From Sipunculus nudus (Eukaryota > Annelida > Sipuncula > Golfingiida > Sipunculidae), in the NCBI GenBank assembly GCA_026874595.1, contig CM049313.1, forward strand, positions 71,788,659 through 71,852,658: a DNA stretch of 64,000 nucleotides. The letters run 5' to 3'. The notes under the pieces were generated by a model. The model was given only the letters and a program-made list of their open reading frames with translations, was not told the DNA's origin and did no database searches. The position numbers and the translations under genes were made by a program. Positions 12,915-25,257 of the stretch are shown here, in pieces; the first letter of the stretch is position 1, and each line of letters opens with the position of its first letter.

Positions 12915-13611
12915 GTATGTTTTGTCATTCATGGTGTTATTTGATTCATACGTTTCCAGACGCCTGTTTGTACAGCGTATGGATTTCATACCGTATAACA
13001 CACGATGGTTTTAATGTTGCATCAAGGAGCCTGTAAAATCTTCCCATATTTTCTAGGTGATTCAATCAATGCTCCGGTCAACATCACGTGGTGTTAACTT
13101 ACAAAATGGCAATGGTTTCCTATTACCAGTTATTGATCTTTCAGAAAAGATAAAAATAGTAGTAATAGTAAACACAAAGTCATTTTAATTTCCATTTTGT
13201 TATTCGGATAAATTATAGGCCGAAGAACCTGTTTTACCTTTAAGTCTCTCGCCGCCATATATATAAACAGACTTATTTCTGCTTTACCAGTACATACCTG
13301 AAAGGGCAAATTTATTTTATTTAACGTTGGTCTTGGTCGTCTATTTGCATTTTGCTGTTTACGTTTAAAATCTATTAGATTACGAACTTAATTTCCAAAA
13401 GCAGCATTATTTTGAATTGGACCAGCAGGATGTACGATATATGAGTAACCTTTTATGACATATTTTTTAACACACCTCAAGCAAAATATTTTGAAAACGA
13501 CATACATTGGATATCTAGAAGTACCACCCGCGGGGTTCTGCTGAAGATTTATTTTGCTAAAACATGAAATAATCCTTTATTAAAATAATTACAACTATCC
13601 ACGATATCTGG

Positions 13612-13636
13612 ACACACACACACACATATATGTGTG
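13612..13636. repeat. (AC)n/(TG)n microsatellite
   Basis: acacacacacacacatatatgtgtgt, a short self-complementary simple repeat. Confidence 0.85.
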
Positions 13637-14298
13637 TAATAGGATATATAATCATCTACCACATCACGCAATACATGCATAAACCAGAAAAACATAAGAA
13701 TTTCAAACTTAGAATAATAAATGGGTCAGAGGTCCCATGGAACATTGTAATCACTTTCCTGTCATTAGACAAGGCCTTCCATCAAATCTCGCTGAGGATT
13801 TTGGGAAAACATACTAACAGGAAGATAGTGTTAGACACATAACTGTAACTTAGTGGCACCAACAACAGAAATGTATATACCCCAGTTCTGACTAAACTGT
13901 TTTATTGTTTTGCATAATGAACGTGGTCGGCAATTATATGCACAGAAAACATGTAAAATAACTAAGATTATTTTGATATGTATAAAAAATCCTAAATGAC
14001 CAACATATGTCTGGTTAATCCGATAATGTCAAGAAGCCACCCCCCCCCCGACTTTACATTAATTAAATATTGAGCTTAATTGTACTAGGAAGATCATGAT
14101 ATGGAAATGAAAATATCAGTCAAGTTTTATTACTGTACATTGTCATCTGCAACATTTTATGTATACAGATCTATCCCAATGATATTATTTCTGAATATAT
14201 CATGAGATGCTTAAAGAACTTGAGATAAGGAATCATGCATCCCAAACAAATGAATGTTAAGTTGATTGTGATAAATGACCCTTTTTAAATCATCCCAA

Positions 14299-14300
<2 letters not shown>

Positions 14301-14348
<48 letters not shown>
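14301..14348. repeat. (AT)n microsatellite
   Basis: About 24 uninterrupted AT units. Confidence 0.95.
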
Positions 14349-14351
<3 letters not shown>

Positions 14352-14530
14352 GTTCAATATGCTTATTGAACATCCTGGTATATATCTTTGGTATATATCT
14401 TTGTATTATATATAAAAATTAAAACAACAAATAACCACCTTGCCCTCTTATGTTCGAGTATCGCACGTGTACCCCGACCAATCCTATTGTGCCCCCGAGG
14501 ACAATAGGATCAGTGTCAGTCTTTCATATG

Positions 14531-14544
14531 CCCCCCCCCCCCCC
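14531..14544. repeat. Poly-C tract (14 C)
   Basis: C homopolymer; a shorter one of ten C lies at 14040-14049. Confidence 0.95.
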
Positions 14545-16462
14545 ACGCCCCGATTCGCACTAAGCATAATCTCATAATCTCGTAAAGTCTCGGCTTTTCA
14601 AACCACGCCGTTAGTTTCATTCTAACCAAATTCACCTGATGATCTGGTTGCATCCCGTGAAACAGACTGTTGTGAATTAAGTGTTGTTTTTCTTCAGAGT
14701 TTGCTCCACGACCAAGAAAAGAAAAAAAAGACACATGTTCTTGGGACATATTTCCGTATACCGCAGATGTCTGTATATTCCCCCTACTTCGAGCCACATG
14801 CATGTTAACTCTGCACTAAGTGAACAATTCTCCAACCTGTTATACCCTACATGACACCGGCCTTTATAGAGGGTAAACAAATGAAATTACGCGAGCATTT
14901 GAGCATGTGTTGGCGTTATAGACCGTTACACACCTGCATACATTCTGCATACAATGGTCACCACAAACACGACAGCCTATTTGTTGTGACGATGGAACAC
15001 TGCCATTCACCTACAGTAGACATATCGCCTTAAGTAATGATATTCATTGGTTTATGTCACGTCCATTTGTAAGATGAAAAATGATAATACAATATACGAT
15101 TATATCATTATATGGTATATTGACTTATAAGAATAAGTATAATTTATCCATGATCTATTATAGGCGGGGAACGATAGTTCGGACCTCGCTTTCTCAGAGC
15201 AATCAGATATAAAGTCGTTGACTAAAATTAGTTTCAGAAATAACCTTGGCTTTTATGGTTGATAATACCATGTCCGCCTCAGCTTTATGCTTCATTGACA
15301 AAGCAGGTTAAAGCATTTAGGAGTATATAGCACGTTTGGGATTACTAATTTTTCCAAGATCTTAACAAGGTCAAAACCACCTTATATATTTCCATATCTA
15401 ACAAAAAACCCAAAATACTCATGCATGTTTATCGAATATTTTTCATTGAGATTTTGAATATGAATTTTTAAATCAAATTGAAATATTAAAAAAAAGGAAG
15501 ATGCGAATATTATCTTTCCTCTAAATGTCTGTGATTGAACAAATGTGATGATTCTGTTTCAGTAAAGATTTTAATCATATTTATGAAACTTTCGTATCAT
15601 TAACTCCGAATGCAAATAAAGTTTGTTTTATTTCTTTACCATCATCTATCAAGAATGTTTCTTTACGCAAGAGCAATAAGAATAAATATAAGGAAGTATC
15701 CCTCTGGAAAAGCCACCAGCGCTGAGAACAAACAGCCATGGATTGACTTTTCTATGAACTAGGAACACCATTACCATCATATTGACTGCACGTGCCAAAA
15801 GAAAACCCTCAAGGAGAATGATTGCTACTGACGGGACGGGACATTTCATCTTTGCGGGGATGGAAACGTCGATAAATTCAAAACGCTGCCTTGAAAGCTA
15901 ATTCCCGGGTGCTAATGGCGAAGGTTGGATATTTGGACAACCAACTGTTTTATCTCGGCTCCTGTTATTATGACCGGCCGGGTCCGGATGAAAGAATACT
16001 AGCACCTTCCATATTTGTTAATCATGCAAACAACAATAATTTATAAATTCAACAAACCCGTGATTGGCTGTTCGATAAATATAACATCAGTTAAACGATA
16101 AAAGTTTAACGTAATTCACACATATGCCATATACAACCTTACATACACACATAGTATAAGTCGATGCTCGCGTGAGTTTTGTTTTGGGAAAGCTAACGAT
16201 GAAGGGAACTTGACATTTGAACTTAGAACCACTTACAAAATCATATCAAGGGGGTAACCTCCTTGTAAAATTACACGTATATTTGGATAAGACCAAGGAC
16301 ATATTATCCTAAGGCTAAGCATATATCTTGTTCGGAATAATTTCAGACGTTTCACATACATGTTAGGAACTTTATATTATTCAAATTGATAAATGATAAT
16401 AACATATCTTTGTTAATTCAAAAGACCATGTATGTCTCATTTGTTTTTCTTCAATCCTACAG

Positions 16463-16539
16463 GATATTCAAAGGAAAGGAACAATGGGTCACAAACATGG
16501 CAACGACAACGTGCCTCCTAGCGTCGCCTGGCGGGCACG
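16463..16539 (+). promoter_or_regulatory. 5' leader of the 16540 gene with two overlapping uORFs
   Basis: A good splice acceptor (tttgtttttcttcaatcctacag) ends at 16462, so the leader probably begins in an upstream exon. The leader has an ATG at 16484 in near-optimal context (ACAATGG) opening a 43-codon frame to a TGA at 16613-16615. A second ATG at 16497 opens a frame ending at 16610. Both run past the main start at 16540 in other frames, so they would be expected to reduce or redirect initiation. Confidence 0.5.
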
Positions 16540-18288
16540 ATGTATCGAAGGGCTTACAGAGAAGAAATGGGACCATTGTCGTCCGCGCCACCCGTGCGTT
16601 ACCAAAGTAATGTGACATTACCTACCTTGCAAGCTCAAAATAGTTTTATCGTGCAAGGTACTTCCTTAATCAGACAGGAAAGTATGGCGGGCTATGAAAA
16701 TATTTACCGCAAAGAACTCCAGGCACTCAATATCTCGCGTCGCTCAATAGAAATGTCCATGGTGGACTATACCGAGAGGATGCGAGAAATTGCAGCAAAA
16801 CGAGGCCAGATGGCAGCGCAGCCATTGATGGTGAAGCCCCAAGGTGGCAGGAAATGGACCTTCATGAAGAAACCAAATACCAGATGGGATGAGTATACCC
16901 AAGATGTGAAGCCACCTTGGCAAGCGTTTGCTGAGAAATCTAAACAGGTTGAACAGAGGGCACTGCAAGAAAGTTTAAACTTGGGCCGTCCCCGTGTTTT
17001 ACTTGCCGTCCATGGTGATAAACAAGGAGGGTACCAGTCCAAGTCACCTCCGTTCTACCGCCGTCCAATATCAGACACGCCTCTCGGACAGACCCGTGTA
17101 TATCATGATCCAATGAGCACAATGTCTTCCCCTCTGTCCTTCGCTAGGAATCCATATCATCATATCCCTACGTTTTCCTCCGAGACTTTTCTAGACCGCA
17201 GCCGTGTGCGTCCGGGTTCTACTAAAATATTAGATCTCACTGATGTACCCGAGTATGACCCATACTCAGAAAGCGAGGATTATTCCAGAGAAGGAGTAGA
17301 AATTACACCTTTCCCGGACATTGAGGTTCAGGCTTTACCGGTTGTGCTACATGAAACACGACCGACAGGGAAAAGTAAATCGAGGAAAAATAAACGTAAA
17401 AAAGGTAAACCAGACAATGGACTGCGCAGAGGACCAACCCCTCGGGGTAAAGCTCTACCGCCATTGGAATTTAAGCCAAATTACCATTTTAAATATTCGC
17501 GAGCGGTTGAAGAAACAGTAATCGGAGAGCAAGACCAGAAATCAGAGACGTCAAGTGAAAAGTCTCCCCGCCCTGAATTACTCCACATGGGACAAATTGA
17601 CGTAGACCGTTTAAATAAAAAGAAACAAGATCAGAGACCGGTGAAACCAAGGCCTCCTCAACAACCTGGGATGTTCGTTAAAAAAAAGCCGCCAATTACT
17701 GTTCTTACGGACGCCATGAATGTTAAGGGCATCTCACCTGTAAACGTCAAAGTCAATCAGGAAAACATTAAACCTGTCGAGACTAAACCACCGGAAGCGG
17801 AAGTTGTGCCACCGAAAGAAATGGTATCTCCCCCGAAACCGGTGTTAAAACCCTTTGCACCCAGCGAGATACCTGCAGCGAAACCTCCTCAGAAAAAATC
17901 GGTCCAGTTCGGAGCTGACATGATCAGAGAGGTCACTAAGATCACATACCCACAAAGTGACTCAGAGGATGATGAAAACTGTGATGATGAAGACGACGAT
18001 AATTATGATGATGACGATAACGCTTCTGATGAAGCCGAAAGTAATAGTGTAAATAGTGATTACTATGTAAAAAGCAAACAGAATGAACATAATAAAGGGA
18101 AGTCTGAAGCCCTCGGGGATAAGGTTCTACCCTTATCAGACTCGGACGATAAACTGGGCAAAGGAGGAGCTGGACCAGCTCTGACCTTACATCAGACAGA
18201 CAAGCCTGGGGTTGGTGAATCCAGTGCAGTATGCACGGACGGACCAGCGTTAGGAAAGGCTAACAATATGGTTCTTCAACAAGTTTGA
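16540..18288 (+). CDS. Family member A: charged disordered protein, unrecognised
   Basis: 582 aa, one uninterrupted frame. The start is the first in-frame ATG after a TAG at 16519-16521 and has A at -3. Residues about 52-90 form a charged helical module (YRKEL at 56-60, SMVDYTERM at 73-81) that recurs near the N-termini of the proteins at 30103 and 57575. The rest is low complexity: Lys/Arg-rich near 285-305, an LPPLEF motif, a proline/lysine-rich 380-450, then KSVQF at 453-457, matching the RVxF PP1-docking consensus, followed by a long Asp/Glu run. No signal peptide, membrane segment or enzyme domain. Function unknown; a scaffold or regulatory protein is inference. It lies opposite in orientation to its two relatives. 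Confidence 0.8.
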   Translation: MYRRAYREEMGPLSSAPPVRYQSNVTLPTLQAQNSFIVQGTSLIRQESMAGYENIYRKELQALNISRRSIEMSMVDYTERMREIAAKRGQMAAQPLMVKPQGGRKWTFMKKPNTRWDEYTQDVKPPWQAFAEKSKQVEQRALQESLNLGRPRVLLAVHGDKQGGYQSKSPPFYRRPISDTPLGQTRVYHDPMSTMSSPLSFARNPYHHIPTFSSETFLDRSRVRPGSTKILDLTDVPEYDPYSESEDYSREGVEITPFPDIEVQALPVVLHETRPTGKSKSRKNKRKKGKPDNGLRRGPTPRGKALPPLEFKPNYHFKYSRAVEETVIGEQDQKSETSSEKSPRPELLHMGQIDVDRLNKKKQDQRPVKPRPPQQPGMFVKKKPPITVLTDAMNVKGISPVNVKVNQENIKPVETKPPEAEVVPPKEMVSPPKPVLKPFAPSEIPAAKPPQKKSVQFGADMIREVTKITYPQSDSEDDENCDDEDDDNYDDDDNASDEAESNSVNSDYYVKSKQNEHNKGKSEALGDKVLPLSDSDDKLGKGGAGPALTLHQTDKPGVGESSAVCTDGPALGKANNMVLQQV

Positions 18289-18618
18289 GAAAGAGAATCA
18301 TGACAGCTGATAACCTATGGTGCTTTATCTCTCTTCTGCAGTATATCACGTCGGAACTTATTTGATATTATCACATAAAAAGTGTGATGAACGATGAAGC
18401 GACCGTTAATCATACGCTAATATATCATTCAGTCAATAATTAACTAATCTATGAAAAGACTAATTGCAGCTCGACAATTACCTTGACATGTGGCCAATAA
18501 ATTATTCAAATATTGAAACTAATTCAAGTCTTCAACATTTGGGTCTTATTGGTCAAAGAAACTACAACTTGTGATAGGAAATGTGACAATCATTATGTTG
18601 AAAAATTAAGATCCCTTA

Positions 18619-18624
18619 AATAAA
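18619..18624 (+). terminator. Candidate polyadenylation signal of family member A
   Basis: AATAAA about 330 nt after the stop codon at 18286-18288, the first canonical signal downstream. Confidence 0.5.
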
Positions 18625-20129
18625 GCCTATCTTTCCTACTGTTTTGATACGTGTTAGTTATTGGCTGAGCCGTCTATTATGCAACAATATTGGGATGCAT
18701 ACTTACAGGTCTTCAGTACCGTTCATATGATAAAATGGGATGTTTTAACTCCCACCCACAAGATATTAGAGCACATCAAGTAGATTCTAAATTAAAAACA
18801 AACCATTCATGATGAAAGGAACCAACATACAGTTTAAGTATGTGCGCCTAAACCTCCGCCTTTTTCTCAGTGTGTACAGAAATAAGCACAAGGTAACATG
18901 TAATGGATATGTGGGTACTAAACATTAGACGACTGTGAATTGCACCATGCACAGTATGAATTCGTTCCTTTGGAATCCGTTTGACAAACGTATAGCTAGC
19001 CTTAAGTCCAGAAGCCAGTCCTCAAGTTTCACATTGCCATGCCATTACCACGCCTCGGCCTCTGAAACATGGCCAAGTGGTAATATAACACTCACAGCAT
19101 TGTCTTCCAATTGAGGGTCGTCCATCAGTAACCATGCCTTATTTCTTGTTCCCCTTGTGTTAACGGGAAGACAAGGTAATGCTACATGTCTAAGTTCGAG
19201 TCCAAAGTGAAATGTAGATTAAATTCTTGTTTCTTACAATGTGATTGGACGGTCGTATCTATATATCTGCCATGGCTTATAATCATGACAATATATAATA
19301 TTTTCTGCATACACATTACTAGGGGTAAATTATGTAAATCATATAATATGCATTCCTCTTTAGCTTCACCACAGCATGAATTGTACTGTGTATCAGTTTA
19401 TATTTATAATCACCTCATAAAATATGCCTATGGATATTAATAAATATATAAAACTATATCACGACATGAAATGGTTCATTATTATTTAAATTAAGTTGAA
19501 TAAATTAGTATTTCAATTAAAACAAAATTATGCAGATCTATCTAAAGATAAGATAGTGTGTTTTACATAAAACAATTATCCCTTGCTCAGTACAAATTAA
19601 AAATGTTAATATTAGTAATAAAATTGTAAATATAAATCACGTAAATATTCTACAGGATTATCTTGAACTTTGTTCTTTCTGTTCGGTTATGACATCGCAT
19701 AGATTAACACATGGAATGTGGTGGAATGCTCGATAGGGCGCTTGGCATGTGCCCTCGTGGTCAGTGTTTCCTGGCCAGTCATTTTCCTACAAAAAGGCTG
19801 CGCCGTCTTTTACCACTGCTGAGTGGGTACTTGTTATCGGCCATGGTTATATGTTCGCCATTGACTTGAGAAAAGTTAATTGGTACAAAAGACCAGGAAG
19901 TATCAAGATGGATGAGTCTGACGTCATCAGGAATCTCTTCTGTGAATTTGTACCCACCACCCTTACCCTTATAAGATATTTATTACATGTAATCTGTATA
20001 AGCGGCTTCACGAAATGCCTTAACTATAGTTGTAAGAACCCACTGAAGGAAGAATATTAAATATGCCGCAAAACTAACGAACCATCAAGAGAGGAGTTTG
20101 TAAGGAATCGTTGTTTGATTCGGTCACAC
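18625..20129. other. Intergenic; nothing recognised
   Basis: AT-rich. Several frames of 60-100 codons occur without composition or similarity that would support a gene. Confidence 0.5.
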
Positions 20130-20800
20130 CGTGGCAGCACTTGTACAACTTGGTATGGGCTGGGTACATGCGACAGTACCAAGATCCAGGTATACAGATA
20201 CTTGTGAAATCGGCAGATACAGGCACAGAAATTGTGTAGAGTGCCTAGGTACAGGTTCAGGTACCTTAAAAAGTACCAAGATACAGATTCAGGTACATTT
20301 TAAAGCTATTTGAACTAATGATAATTGCATAAATTTCATCACGATATGGGATAATAAGTGAGAGTAGAATGGCAAAATATATTACTAAAGTATTATATGA
20401 TCACTCTCTAAGTCTACGGAAAATATGAGCCTTACAATTTAATATACGAGGACGCCTTTAGTAAAAGATAAATATACAAAGCTGAGCCGAAATGCGAATG
20501 TATTCTCTTCACTTATTCATTACTCTTAACAAGTGGTTTGTGTATACTGGAAAAAACAACTGTCTACATGAGGCATGTGAGCAACCCTGTTAATATCCTC
20601 TACTGGTAATCCTTTATTTGTGCTGATAATGCTACAAATAACTTCCTGTTTAGAAGTTAGGGGCAAAACTTAAGTACAGGTACAGCTACCAGGTACTTCC
20701 TGCTCGTTACACCGAGTAAAGTACAGGTACAGGTACTCTGAATGGTGTACCTGGGTACAGGTACATGTACCTGGCCCCAACCCTGATGGAAATCCCATTT
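20130..20800. mobile_element. GGTAC-rich inverted element, probably non-autonomous
   Basis: The left part (about 20150-20300) and right part (about 20676-20790) are both dense in AGGTAC/GTACAGGTAC words and roughly reverse-complementary: GGGCTGGGTACATG near 20158 faces CAGGTACATGTACCTGGCCCC near 20757. This suggests terminal or subterminal inverted arrays around about 370 bp of plain AT-rich DNA. Exact ends and target duplications were not identified. Confidence 0.4.
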
Positions 20801-22100
20801 CTCAGGTGAGGGAAAGTCATGAGGTAAAGGAATGGCGCTTTGTCCGTCGTCCGTCCGGCCGGCCGTTAGCTAGGCACCAATCGTAACTGCTGACCCTAGA
20901 AGCGTCTATGTGAACATCCATGGAGTAAAACAATCATCTTGGAAACTTGCATGAATCTTTACTTAAAAATTTACCATGACTAGTTTTATCAGTTCCCGAA
21001 AACTGGTGGTGCCACCTAAAATTTTTCTATATTTTACGATTTTCTTTCCATTTATATCCTGTCAAATGTCAGCCATCATGTCGGTAATGGTGTAAGTACA
21101 AGGATTGTAAGTTCCTAGATTTTTAGGTCAAGAGGTCAAGGATCAAGGTTCAAGGTCACAGGACATGCGTTTTGAAAAAAATCATGAAAATATCCTTAAA
21201 GACAAATTTAGCTGAGCGTAGAGATCGATTGGTCCTTAGTTTATATTTGTAAAGCAATTTAATCTGCGAATCTCTTTTACTCTGGATTTGCTGATGGTTA
21301 ATTTTGACGTCCGTGGTTTGTGAGTGGTATAAAATTTCAAGTCAGCAAAGTTTTTACTTATCTGTATTCTTTCTTACACCCGTGACTTATAATTAATTTA
21401 CTCCCAATTTGGCTTTTCTAAAAGACCTAAAGACCGTTGACAAAGACCTTGCTAGGCTTGATTAATAAAAAAACAACGTTACAGGTGTTTAGTTGGTCAA
21501 TTTCATCGCTACAACCTTAAAGCATGGGAAAAATCATAATAATCGAGTTGTACATTTCATTTTGAAGGTCAAGGATCTGATTTGAGCAGGTTCAAGGCTG
21601 AAAATCAAATTTGGCACACGGCACGAAATATCACTTTTATGGCAGCAGAAACCAGCCTGCATAACATGAGTTTAATGATACGTTACATTTACAATGATAC
21701 AAATAGTTTTGTATTGTTGTTCGTTCTATATGCAGTATGAGGTAAAATTATAATAGATCGTGTTATTCTGCGAGTTTCAAATATGTTATGGGATGACGTA
21801 ATTCAAAATGCATCGGGAATATGAGAAAAGGAGGGAAAGAGAGAAAGACAGACAGAATGAGAGAGAGAGAGAAAAAGAGAGCGCGTCTTGTGACACGTGT
21901 AGAGTTCTTTCATAAATAAGTGTCTCATATCATATAACAATATCGTTTTCGTTTTCTTATACTCTATTGGTAATTATGAAAATTCCAATTTTTTTCTGCC
22001 AATTATGTGCAATCATCGTTCCCCATGAACACCATGAGAATTATGTACTTGTTCCATGAAACGTCTTAAGTGTATTTTATCATGCTCATGGTGTTAACAT
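20801..22100. other. Dispersed-repeat-like intergenic DNA
   Basis: Begins with a GTCCGTCGTCCGTCC run (about 20842-20862) and contains a cluster of AGGTCA-like half-sites at 21125-21162 and more near 21567-21600. This TCAAGGTCA style is common in dispersed repeats of molluscan genomes. A GA-rich purine tract is at 21820-21882. Confidence 0.4.
21820..21882. repeat. GA-rich polypurine tract
   Basis: Imperfect (GA)n/(GAAA)n run of about 60 bases with few pyrimidines. Confidence 0.8.
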
Positions 22101-23782
22101 AGGCGAGGCCCACTCACTTGAACGAAAGATAGGCAAGGCCCCCTAACTTGAATGACATGTGACAAAATAGATTGTTTTCTTTAACATTTTCAAATTAAGA
22201 TAAAATAGACTGTTTTCTCATATATATCATGTTACTATATTGTTTTAATTATGTTATTTGCAAAATAAAATGAGAGCTTCATACTGTGACAGATTAATAC
22301 TTTTAATAAACACGGAATTTGTAGGAATATCTCCAAAAATCGATAGAGATTTCTTCGCGAGAGAGATTGTAATCTTTTAAAACTGGTAACGGAAGCATAA
22401 ACTTGCCTTGTATTAAGTGGGCGGTTTCGGTTAAATAGGCAAATTATAATAATATAGTAAGTTGATTAATAAAATTAAATGAAGATAATAATGTTGTCAA
22501 AATTTAGAGAACCATATCTGGGCACTTTATGACTAGTGAGAACAGTTATATTGTGACTTTTCAATTTATATTACAATTTTGATGAAAATAGATCGTTTCT
22601 CTGTCTCCTATACCATATTCACAAACGATAAGTTCACACAACTACAGCTCATCTTTAGTTACAGAGGGCGATCAACAGATGGCGCTCCACAGGGCGAGCT
22701 CCAACATTGCATGGCCATTTGTTCAATTTTTCCCCACCAGACATCAGTAATACCTTTACCGGTGTCTCCCTTGCTTGTTTGATTGTTGTTTGTGGGTCGA
22801 ACTCGCTCTTAATCCTTGTACCAGATTCCTTGTTAGCTATTGGTGGAGTTGCATGAGAAAAGGTAGAATTCGTAAACTAGATAATAATTCAGTATAATTT
22901 GATCGCATCTAGATAAAAATTAAACTGAATTTAGTTTTGTGGTGTGGATCTCTCTGTAAATTAAATTTCTTCTGGTGTGGCCAAAAGAAGACCATGACGA
23001 GACATGAAACCTTTGGGCCGGAAGTGTTATTATATGAAATATAAATGTCTCTAACGTTTGTATATGCTGTCCAAGTGACGTAAAATAAAACCATCATTAC
23101 TGAAATATTCATATACACTGTGCGAATGAATCAAACTATCAATACTTTAAAATCAAATGAGGAAAACCATAGGCCGTTGCACAATTAAGTAGCCTTAGAT
23201 ATCAAAATGTTTCTTCATTCGTATATATTTTAAATGAAATTTGAATAAACCCATACCATATCACGTCTGAATGATTTATCCGGTCAAGGTGGCTTTTATA
23301 AAAAAAAAAAGACTTTGATCTGGCCATGCATAAAAAAGAGTTACGTTTCTTTTACGACAGGTGGCGCTCTAGTTATATAAAGGTATATTATAGTATGTTT
23401 ATTTGGTTATGCATCATCCTAATATAACTCAAGGATTTTTGCGATTATTAACTTTATATCCGTCACATTGCCACCTTACTCTCTCCGCAGATACATTCTT
23501 GCCTGCATGGACTTATGTATCGCATATCTGCTCACTTATGTCAGGGTTATTTCTCCGAGTGTCTCGAAACCGCTCATGAGAGCTGCCATTATCGTACTAT
23601 CTGACAGATCGCATGTCAAAATGATGGGGATACCTCTAGTATGAAATAGTAGAAACATTATTACTTCATATGCCGTGGAAGGATATTTTACCTAATGTAT
23701 AAGAAAACGCTGTTATATATGAACATGATACACGGAGCTTCACCTTGAGTAAATTAAATCAATCTCTTTGTGTTACTGAAAT
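22101..23782. other. Intergenic; nothing recognised
   Basis: No supported gene. It contains a CTCF-like ACAGGTGGCGCTCT near 23357-23370 and ATGGCGCTCC near 22679. Confidence 0.5.
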
Positions 23783-23898
23783 CAGTGGCGGATCCAGAAA
23801 TTCGAGAACAAGGGCCGCTAATATGGGAAAGCGGTTGGTGGGTATTAAGAATAAATAAGTTCTTAATTTGTGCTATTTGTTTTTTGTGCTATTTGTTT

Positions 23899-23900
<2 letters not shown>

Positions 23901-23950
<50 letters not shown>

Positions 23951-23990
23951 GTATATATATATATATATATGTATATTTATATTTATATAT
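23901..23990. repeat. (TA)n microsatellite
   Basis: About 90 bp of nearly pure TA immediately left of the solo LTR. Confidence 0.95.
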
Positions 23991-24779
23991 TGTTACGGAC
24001 CATAATATAAACATATCACGTATGCGTGATGAACACAAATTCTGTAACGGAGATAAAAAAAATCAGATTCTGTAACACTAGGCATCGGGAAATGTCTAGG
24101 AGAATGAATAAAGAAGTCAGTGTTTTTTTGTTAACAAATAACTATAATTTATTCTTAAAACAACTCTAACAATACAATACACCAATCAATACAATTATAC
24201 AGTAAAACAGCGGTACAGCAACAAGTCAACACAATCACAGAGAAAAATAATGTATGTGCACAGTACCGGGATACCAACACCATCACAACGATAAGTCCTT
24301 TAAATGTAAACTCTCGGAGAATGACAGTCCAGTGGAAAGTTCTTGCAACAACCCAGAAAGTAAAATGAAGTCCAAATGCATAAAATCCAGAAGAAAGTCT
24401 TTGAAAATGTATAATTGCCGCATTCTTCGGATCAGGTCCTAGAATCTGACACACGCTTCTGCGTCCGCTGGAATCTTTTCTGCTCTCTCTTCCCTTCTGG
24501 TTCTAAAAAACAGCCCCTTTATATACCTTCACACCCCAAGCCGAGAATTTTCCCCTTCTCGAACAGTCTATAAGATCTTGCACAACACGCGTTTCAGGAA
24601 TTCTCTGGAAAAACAGCGCTGTGTATCTCTACAGACTAGGCTCATCACGTGGTAAAGGCCGGCATGACAACGAGAGTTTAACCAGTAGGGATTAAACATA
24701 GAATGTTATACGCGGCCAGACACGAGTGCCACAACAGGAGCTACGCCCGTGTCACACAATAAAAAGAGCACCTGTAACA
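23991..24779 (-). mobile_element. Solo LTR (about 789 bp)
   Basis: Begins TGTTACGG and ends CCTGTAACA, the 5'-TG...CA-3' termini of an LTR with a short inverted TGTTAC/GTAACA. On the minus strand there is a TATA box (TATAAAGGGGC, near 24517-24527), a downstream leader-like region, and AATAAA (near 24150). These show it reads right to left with U3, R and U5 in order. The flanks share ATAT on both sides, a possible target duplication but uninformative in TA repeats. No second LTR or internal region follows, so it is a solo LTR. Ty3/Gypsy or BEL origin is not resolved. Confidence 0.7.
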
Positions 24780-25245
24780 ATATAATAAGCCTATGAAAAA
24801 TAAAAATATTTGTTTTTGATTTTTTATTTCACCAATGGGAACAAAATCCAGAGCAATGCTTTTTTTTATTAATTACAGGGTAATTACAAGTACACGGAGG
24901 AGGGTATTGGAGGGGTACTCCCTTATTGAGAAATATGTTAAATGCAATGTAAAGAAGACATTTTGAGGCACCTTTCACAAAGTATAGACGAAATTTCTGC
25001 TCCTCAACTACTATTCCCTTAAATGTCTTTGCATAACGTAGTCAAACTTAAGGGGGCGGTGATACACGTGTGAACGGCTTATATATATATTTCTTCAAAA
25101 TTAAGAATGGAAAGTCCAATATTTAATTGTTTCTAACATGTTGGTGTTTATATTGTGAAAATGCGCATCTACGTTAATACCTTCCAAAATTTTATCACCG
25201 TGGCAAAATGTTACGTGTTAAACTTTGTATTTTACCGGCTTCTGT

Positions 25246-25257
25246 GGGGGGGGGGGG
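25246..25257. repeat. Poly-G tract (12 G)
   Basis: G homopolymer; a second of ten G lies at 25455-25464 next to the right end of the hAT-like element. Confidence 0.95.

Larger units (their letters stand above)
12915..16462. other. Intergenic or intronic; possible 5' intron of the 16540 gene
   Basis: No coding frame recognised. It includes microsatellites (13612-13636, 14301-14348) and C tracts (14040-14049, 14531-14544). The segment at 14113-14160 is similar to 41025-41080 inside a hAT-like MITE (see findings). Confidence 0.5.

Noticed and set aside
16744-17122. Antisense frames within family member A
   Set aside because: Shadows of the real coding frame; no protein-like features and no start context.
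23770-24075. 101-codon + strand frame
   Set aside because: Mostly Ile-Tyr repeats from (TA)n and it crosses the MITE/LTR junction.
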